A stretch of DNA of 64,000 nt. It comes from Pisaster brevispinus (taxonomy: Eukaryota > Echinodermata > Asteroidea > Forcipulatida > Asteriidae). Shown here piece after piece: positions 62,001-64,000 of this stretch; within the stretch, counting starts at the first letter, position 1, and each line of letters opens with the position of its first letter. Under the pieces are notes generated by a model, which did not search any database, was not told where the DNA came from, and saw nothing but the letters and a program-made list of their open reading frames with translations. The DNA is taken from NCBI GenBank assembly GCA_023634235.1, contig JAMKCF010000013.1, positions 13,951,705-14,015,704 of the forward strand, given 5' to 3'. The position numbers were made by a program, and so were the translations under genes.

Positions 62001-63929
62001 CAGCACAGCGAGTCCATTCTTCAGAGTCTCTTGGATTGAGATGAGATGCTATCAGAGAAAACTATGAAGAAGAAAAAAGAAGTAATACAAAACAAAAACA
62101 GCAAAGTTAAAAACTCAACTCTAGGATTTCAACTCTGGGACCTTGACTCTGGGAACTCATCTCTGATGGGAACTTAACTCGGGAAACTCAATTCTGTGAA
62201 CTCATTTCTGGGAACTCAACTCTGGGAACTCAACTCTGGGACCTTGACTCTGGGAACTCATCTCTGATGGGAACTTAACTCAGGAAACTCAACTCTGTGA
62301 ACTCATTTCTGGGAACTCAACTCTGGGACCTTGACTCTGGAAACTCATCTCCGATGAGACCTTAACTCAGGAAACTCAACTCTGTGCACTCATTTCTGAG
62401 AACTCAACTCTGGGAACTCATCTTTGTGAACTTAACTCAAGGACCTCAACTCTAGGAATTCAACTTTAAAAGCTCAATGCAGGGAACTCACTCTGTGAAC
62501 TTTGAGTTTAATCGGCCCGGGATACTGCTGGGTTTAAACAGATTTCAAGGCATAGAATAGAACACAGGGGATGACCATTTTCAGCCTCCATTTTCAGCTA
62601 GCGTCTAGACGCTGGGTGAGCTTCATTATAATTAATAATAATAATACATTTATATTATGCAATGTCTGGCAAGGCACAAACTACTAATTTTGTATGTTTC
62701 TCACCTGAAGTGATTTTTCCATATCTTGCTTATCTTCGTAAATCATACCCAGAAGCTGGTAAGGGTCTGGGCACCGGGGAACCTGTCTGATGATCTCTAG
62801 GCACATCTTAATAGCCTCCTGGTGCCCACCACGGGCGAAGCACAAGTGGGCTTCCCCCATCAGCCCTTGCAGACCCTTGGGGACACGACTTTGACCTTTC
62901 TTGCGGGCCCTTTTGGTCTTCTGTCGTTTTTCTGCCCTTCCGAGACGCATTTCGTGAGAAAGAGGGGAGTTGTCTGCTACAAAAGTTGATCAATCAAACA
63001 GTTAAATTACGCCCAAAATGTTCCATTTGAACAGAAGAGGCAAAGTTGTTCATTTTGCAAAACAGCACTTCCATTGAAAATTCTCAAAGTCTATGATAAC
63101 AATTTGAAGGGGCACAAAGGCCTTTATGTAAACCTACTTGTCCGGTTCACAAGATTTCTTAAAGTACATAATTCATGTTATTGTTACACTTATTAAATTC
63201 TTTCTTTCTTTCCAACATCTAAGACGCACTGTGCAGTTAACACACAGGGATTCCAGCTGCCAAAATAGCACAATCAGACAACCAAGAATGTTTGTACAGG
63301 GCTCGAATTTGGGGGAAAAACCCACAAGACTGCGGGGCTTGTAGCTCAAAACTCTTACTGGACCAGGAAATTTGTTACATGACCAGAATCAAAATGAGAA
63401 GAACACTATCTACACATTTGACATTTTCACATTTGAGCTGATTTTTTGGAACAAGCATTAAGAGAAAATTTATCTCATTTTTCCTATGGGTAATGCTTCA
63501 ATACTCAAGAGAATTGAAAGATATTTGTATAATATCAGTTTAGATAAAAAAAAACACAGAGGTATTATTATTCAAAAAGACAAGACCACCGGACTTGTAC
63601 AGTCCTGAGTTTACTGGCCCGGTGTTAAAATCACTGGCTTCGGGCCTGCGGTCCAGTGTAAAATTCGAGCCCTGATGTAGATGATGACGTCAGGTGATCT
63701 GGGTCAATGACATGAAAAAAGGGTTCCAACCACTTTGTCGCATTCTGATTTTTGTGGCGAGAATTAAAACAGATTTGCCAGGCAATCTAGAATCTACATT
63801 TTAAAGTTCATTCACCTTGTGATGTTGACGAGAGGCCGGATATGTCACTCCTATCTTTGCGGGGACGCCCTCTACCTCTCTTAGGAGTTGCAGGTTCCGT
63901 TCGTGGTTTCCTCGGCCGACCAACTTTCC
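49830..63929 (-). CDS. GTF3C3: GTF3C3 (TFIIIC102/TFIIIC-gamma), TPR subunit of TFIIIC, 5' end outside window
   Basis: Subunit of TFIIIC (yeast Tfc4/tau131 homologue); its TPR arrays bridge box-A/B-bound TFIIIC to TFIIIB at tRNA and other pol III genes in the nucleus. Seventeen minus-strand exons join in frame to TGA at 49832-49830, 770 codons: 63816-63929, 62705-62976, 61947-62061, 60800-60966, 59880-59967, 59081-59237, 58109-58211, 56901-56985, 56478-56539, 55433-55613, 54567-54710, 53545-53720, 52792-52878, 51793-51891, 51247-51450, 50515-50602, 49830-50002. Key words matching the human protein as remembered: LQGLMGEAH, MIYEDKQDMEKSLQ, EMGDLYLDVAEAYIEL, AAVWLRYAECL, NDTRHHRFCLRL, NGHNAMVSGSFKNAVGEYV, YYHKGLELPP and ELAFNLSLIYRHSGN. 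The human protein is about 886 aa, so about 110 N-terminal residues lie to the right. Confidence 0.96.
50515..50602 (-). CDS. GTF3C3: GTF3C3 exon p
   Basis: Acceptor TCCGTCAG, donor GTACGA. Encodes AFAFLKRYEEYRGVCQETCY then NIGRALHQI. Confidence 0.95.
50885..51135 (-). mobile_element. SINE body fragment related to 58640-58935
   Basis: CCAGAAACACCGGGGCAAACCCC, GCGATAAGTG, GGGACCTACGGC and CAATCGGAAGGATGAAGTAATAA parallel the 58640 copy (CCAGAAACACTGGGGTTAACCCC, ATGATAAGTG, CATCCGAAGGACAAAGTAATTA). GTF3C3 intron. Confidence 0.65.
51247..51450 (-). CDS. GTF3C3: GTF3C3 exon o
   Basis: Acceptor TTCCACAG, donor GTTGGT. Encodes CLMNGHNAMVSGSFKNAVGE, YVRGFRQKVDDPF and VSITHMACQRFTIKRNSLFV. Confidence 0.96.
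51793..51891 (-). CDS. GTF3C3: GTF3C3 exon n
   Basis: Acceptor TGCCCAG, donor GTAAGT. Encodes YPNNAAAWNFFSFITNLSN then DTRHHRFCLRLTTN; the DVRHHRFCLRL match to human is near-exact. Confidence 0.96.
51961..52125 (-). repeat. AGGCCTG-family dispersed repeat
   Basis: Begins CAGGCCTGATGC, then GCCTTGCCTCCGTTGCCCC, GGTCATTGCCTTGGTGCCCC and ATTGCCCTTTCAAGAATCG: the reverse complement of the 24862 copy. Confidence 0.6.
52132..52414 (+). mobile_element. MITE related to the CATGGCTCTGCTTACC family
   Basis: CCAAATTCATAGCGCTGCTTAAC at the left and GCTAAGCAGCTCTAAGAAATTAGGCC at the right are imperfect inverted ends; the inside has GCGTATTTCACAGGTTAGC. GTF3C3 intron. Confidence 0.6.
52460..52565 (+). 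mobile_element. tRNA-derived SINE head
   Basis: CCTGAGTGGTCTTGCGCATTGG (A-box side) and AGAGTGTGGGTTCAAATGCCGG (B box) then GACACTTGTACAAGACACTT: same family as 47772. Confidence 0.65.
52792..52878 (-). CDS. GTF3C3: GTF3C3 exon m
   Basis: Acceptor TTTGTAG, donor GTAAGT. Encodes DVEFMGVCVCFLNKNYKVAY then DEMRHFLTK. Confidence 0.92.
52966..53389 (+). mobile_element. CAGGGCYCGAA element, copy 2 (decayed ends)
   Basis: ACACTGGACCACAGGCCGAGG, CCAGTAAACTCATGACTGGAC, AACAAGCCCTGTTGTCTTGTG, AAATTTGACCCCTG. Same internal order as 26814-27159. Confidence 0.75.
53545..53720 (-). CDS. GTF3C3: GTF3C3 exon l
   Basis: The acceptor CATCAG at 53721 is the only AG that fits the incoming phase and keeps the frame; donor GTACGT. 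Encodes DHQLSGNLSILDDDEWYSLY then KTLRALVQTSQLVEAETLSN. The human protein has roughly 50 extra residues before this block, so another exon may be missing between 53721 and 54566. Confidence 0.85.
54050..54215. mobile_element. MITE-like fragment with CTTACCGGAAGTAAGCAGG
   Basis: Multiple TAAGCA/TGCTTA words (CACTGCTTACAGTAAACAAG, TACTTACCGGAAGTAAGCAG, TTTGCTTATCAGC), related to the CTTACC families. GTF3C3 intron. Confidence 0.4.
54567..54710 (-). CDS. GTF3C3: GTF3C3 exon k
   Basis: Acceptor GTGACAG, donor GTAAGC. Encodes EDHTNDVQVVRQRSLLFYSK then FLNEFIQDGLLLLRAYVKDA, matching the human LLLHRSTLLFSQGK region. Confidence 0.9.
55433..55613 (-). CDS. GTF3C3: GTF3C3 exon j
   Basis: Acceptor CTTTAG, donor GTGAGT. 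Encodes AAVWLRYAECLTSLGELGSA, DAYRQVLRKVPNHLDARIAL and GNQDVALEIL: two TPRs. Confidence 0.95.
55640..56160 (+). mobile_element. LINE 3' end (CR1/L2-like) with (ATT)n tail
   Basis: Frames yield HITPVLQSL, HWLPIYK, IHFKVLLVFKVRNGLGPTY, RAFTVSAQTLWNNLPLYIR and FKAML: the classic C-terminal block of CR1/L2-type reverse transcriptases. It is followed by GCGCCTTGGAACTTTTGTAAAAGGCGCTTTATAAATATTATTATTATT-type 3' end (in part). Frameshifts and stops make it dead. GTF3C3 intron. Confidence 0.8.
56478..56539 (-). CDS. GTF3C3: GTF3C3 exon i (62 nt)
   Basis: Acceptor ACATCAG, donor GTACGT. Encodes HFVDALSLLEVLVDTENYNL. Confidence 0.9.
56901..56985 (-). CDS. GTF3C3: GTF3C3 exon h
   Basis: Acceptor TTTTGCAG, donor GTATGT. 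Encodes GVVELLSAKSPNEMGDLYLD then VAEAYIEL. Confidence 0.94.
57261..57440. mobile_element. Long foldback element (180 bp)
   Basis: Left TAAACAAATAGCATGGTTTA, GGTATTGAATGTTGACAAAC and TAGTTTCCT are mirrored by AGGGAGCTAGTTTGTCAATT, CCAATACC and AAACCATGCTATA at the right, with a TCAGCTTCACCT centre. Arms of about 85 bp with scattered mismatches and indels. Confidence 0.75.
57496..58047 (+). mobile_element. TTAA/CCCTCCTAC element with about four internal units
   Basis: TTAACCCTCCTACTGTGTGATC; further CCTCCTACTG or CCTCTTACTA unit starts near 57610, 57730 and 57840; each unit contains a GATAAACTATGCCA-type word and a GATATCATGTGGTGAATGC-type word. The right end has TTTCAAATGGTTGGTCAACTC, CGCCGGAAATTGTTACC and AAGAGTAGGAGG, as in the 30663 copy reversed. 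GTF3C3 intron. Confidence 0.8.
58109..58211 (-). CDS. GTF3C3: GTF3C3 exon g
   Basis: Acceptor GACACAG, donor GTAATA. Encodes QDIMDVTVPEGLPIDLIAKL then GVSLIHCKQFQTVK, matching human IPDGVPIDITVKL. Confidence 0.93.
58640..58935 (-). mobile_element. tRNA-derived SINE, long copy
   Basis: On the reverse strand: CTGAGCGACTGAGTGATTAAG (A-box side), GTGTGGGTTCGAGTCCTGG (perfect B-box core), CTTGAGCAAGATGC, CTTTGTCCTTCGGATGGAAC, GGGTTAACCCCAGTGTTTC. Same family as 47772. GTF3C3 intron. Confidence 0.75.
59081..59237 (-). CDS. GTF3C3: GTF3C3 exon f
   Basis: Acceptor GGGGGCAG, donor GTAAAT. Encodes DVNILAELHIVSHKYQQALQ then VISDHCGVII and a charged loop MEELSLSDREN. Confidence 0.92.
59685..59750. repeat. 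Short tandem repeat of GCGCGTATCGGCACACAATTT
   Basis: About three 21-24-bp units (TCTGCGCGCATCGGCACGCAATTT, then GCGCGTATCGGCACACAATTT, then GCGC). GTF3C3 intron. Confidence 0.7.
59880..59967 (-). CDS. GTF3C3: GTF3C3 exon e
   Basis: Acceptor CTTCTAG, donor GTACCA. Encodes AHHQDGDVKSALDIVETAFS then KYPQLIRSE. Confidence 0.9.
60006..60335 (+). mobile_element. TTAA/CCCTCTTAC element, right-truncated, about three units
   Basis: TTAACCCTCTTACTGTCTAACC, then units beginning CCCTCCTACTGTCTGACC (60126) and CCCTCCCACTATCTGACC (60245), step about 120 bp; the right-end block is absent. GTF3C3 intron. Confidence 0.75.
60540..60700. repeat. Repeat with GAGAAAGACTCTGCTAGGGGTT
   Basis: GGTTCGACCCCTGCAAAAGC at the left and TTTGAGAAAGACTCTGCTAGGGG then GTAAGCAGTTTGCAAC at the right. 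Related words at 33045-33135 (GAGAAAGACTCTGCTTGTG, GTAAGCAGTTTGCAAC), 23990-24015 and 36130-36240. Non-coding dispersed repeat. Confidence 0.5.
60800..60966 (-). CDS. GTF3C3: GTF3C3 exon d
   Basis: Acceptor CTGACAG, donor GTATTT. Encodes AIRYNPSDLSNHMERIHLYE, KKKVLDCYQVLLKALPEDQ and GEQYMQLAKDIVK. Confidence 0.94.
61196..61690 (-). mobile_element. Retrotransposon coding fragment (LINE-type C-terminal region)
   Basis: The reverse strand encodes IDIAMPGDIRVGSKEVEKIQ, KYQDLAREFRKIW, VKVTVVPVV, then after one stop ALGTIPKALGKHLDEIG and DLLQKAALLGTARILRKTL. This arrangement (IDIA.P.D...KE.EK..KY.DL..E....W..K; LQK.ALLGTA.ILRK.L) recurs in marine-invertebrate retroelement polyproteins as I remember them. 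At least two breaks. GTF3C3 intron. Confidence 0.65.
61947..62061 (-). CDS. GTF3C3: GTF3C3 exon c
   Basis: Acceptor TTCATAG, donor GTATGT. Encodes FSLIASHLNPRDSEEWTRCA and EMCLEQDDMDKAIHCYSK, a TPR. Confidence 0.95.
62103..62510. repeat. GGGAACTCAACTCT minisatellite with a higher-order unit
   Basis: Short units of about 14-17 bp (CTCTGGGAACTCAA and variants). A longer block beginning CCTTGACTCTGG recurs at 62141, 62242 and 62329, steps of 101 and 87 bases; the second step is shorter by one short unit. GTF3C3 intron. Confidence 0.9.
62705..62976 (-). CDS. GTF3C3: GTF3C3 exon b (first TPRs)
   Basis: Acceptor TTGTAGCAG (NAGNAG, in-frame), donor GTGAGA. Basic linker MRLGRAEKRQKTKRARKKGQ, then LQGLMGEAHLCFARGGHQEA and on to MIYEDKQDMEKSLQ. 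Confidence 0.96.
63017..63125 (+). repeat. AGGCCTG-family fragment
   Basis: GAAGAGGCAAAGTTGTTCATTTTGC, AACAGCACTTCCATTG and GAAGGGGCACAAAGGCC match the 3046 copy. GTF3C3 intron. Confidence 0.5.
63297..63674 (-). mobile_element. CAGGGCTCGAA element, copy 3 (intact ends)
   Basis: CAGGGCTCGAATTTGGGGG and AAAATTCGAGCCCTG are inverted ends; the interior is the reverse complement of 26814-27159 (ACAAGACCACCGGACTTGTAC, CGGGCCTGCGGTCCAGTG). 378 bp. GTF3C3 intron. Confidence 0.82.
63816..63929 (-). CDS. GTF3C3: GTF3C3 exon a (AT-hook-like basic segment)
   Basis: Acceptor TTTTGCAG, donor GTGAAT. Encodes KVGRPRKPRTEPATPKRG then RGRPRKDRSDISG: two GRPRK cores, the second a full RGRPRK AT-hook word. It precedes the TPR part; assignment to this gene rests on position and phase, since the N-terminus of the family is poorly conserved. 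Confidence 0.78.
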
Positions 63930-64000
63930 CTGCAAAATACAAGAAAAGACAGAGCATTTCCAATTACCAATTTACAATCATGAAAAACATTCAACTTTTT

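Overview
The window is nuclear genomic DNA from an animal. It holds three spliced, conserved, single-copy housekeeping genes with small phase-conserved exons, GT-AG introns (one GC-AG) and a dense load of short DNA transposons, SINEs and minisatellites. Protein similarity to vertebrate orthologues recalled from memory, compact 0.1-10 kb introns and very frequent ACATGTA-type words suggest an invertebrate deuterostome. An echinoderm is my best guess, but this is inference and no species-specific marker was seen.

Layout. (1) 1036-9094, minus: ALG6, the ER alpha-1,3-glucosyltransferase of N-glycan precursor assembly. Eight exons encode the N-terminal 338 residues; the C-terminal exons lie beyond base 1. 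(2) 9095-10304: a 1.2 kb head-to-head intergenic region, probably a shared bidirectional promoter. (3) 10305-39914, plus: RANBP3, an 18-exon model (605 aa) with FG motifs and a C-terminal Ran-binding domain, followed by a roughly 1.5 kb 3' UTR whose first AATAAA is at 41399. (4) About 41420-48760: intergenic DNA between convergent genes, made mostly of nested repeats (TTAA-flanked elements, inverted-repeat elements, a SINE and an interstitial telomeric-like tract). (5) 49830 to beyond 63929, minus: GTF3C3 (TFIIIC102), 17 exons and 770 codons to the stop; the 5' exons lie beyond the right edge.

The three genes act in unrelated pathways: ER glycosylation, Ran/CRM1 nuclear export, and RNA polymerase III initiation. 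Nothing indicates a functional cluster beyond the divergent ALG6/RANBP3 pair. No operon, CRISPR array, virus or bacterial-type system is present. The long ORFs outside the exons are repeat-derived.

The most unusual material is in the non-coding part. There is a TTAA-bounded, piggyBac-like non-autonomous family whose copies carry different numbers of an internal repeat of about 110 bp. One MITE copy has an internal 24-bp array. Nine AGGTCA half-sites, two pairs of them in DR5 spacing, lie in a RANBP3 intron. A 22-bp minisatellite keeps perfect register. An inverted-repeat element begins six bases past the RANBP3 poly(A) signals. Exon boundaries were assigned by hand from splice consensus, reading-frame continuity and remembered orthologue sequence; they were not confirmed with transcripts.
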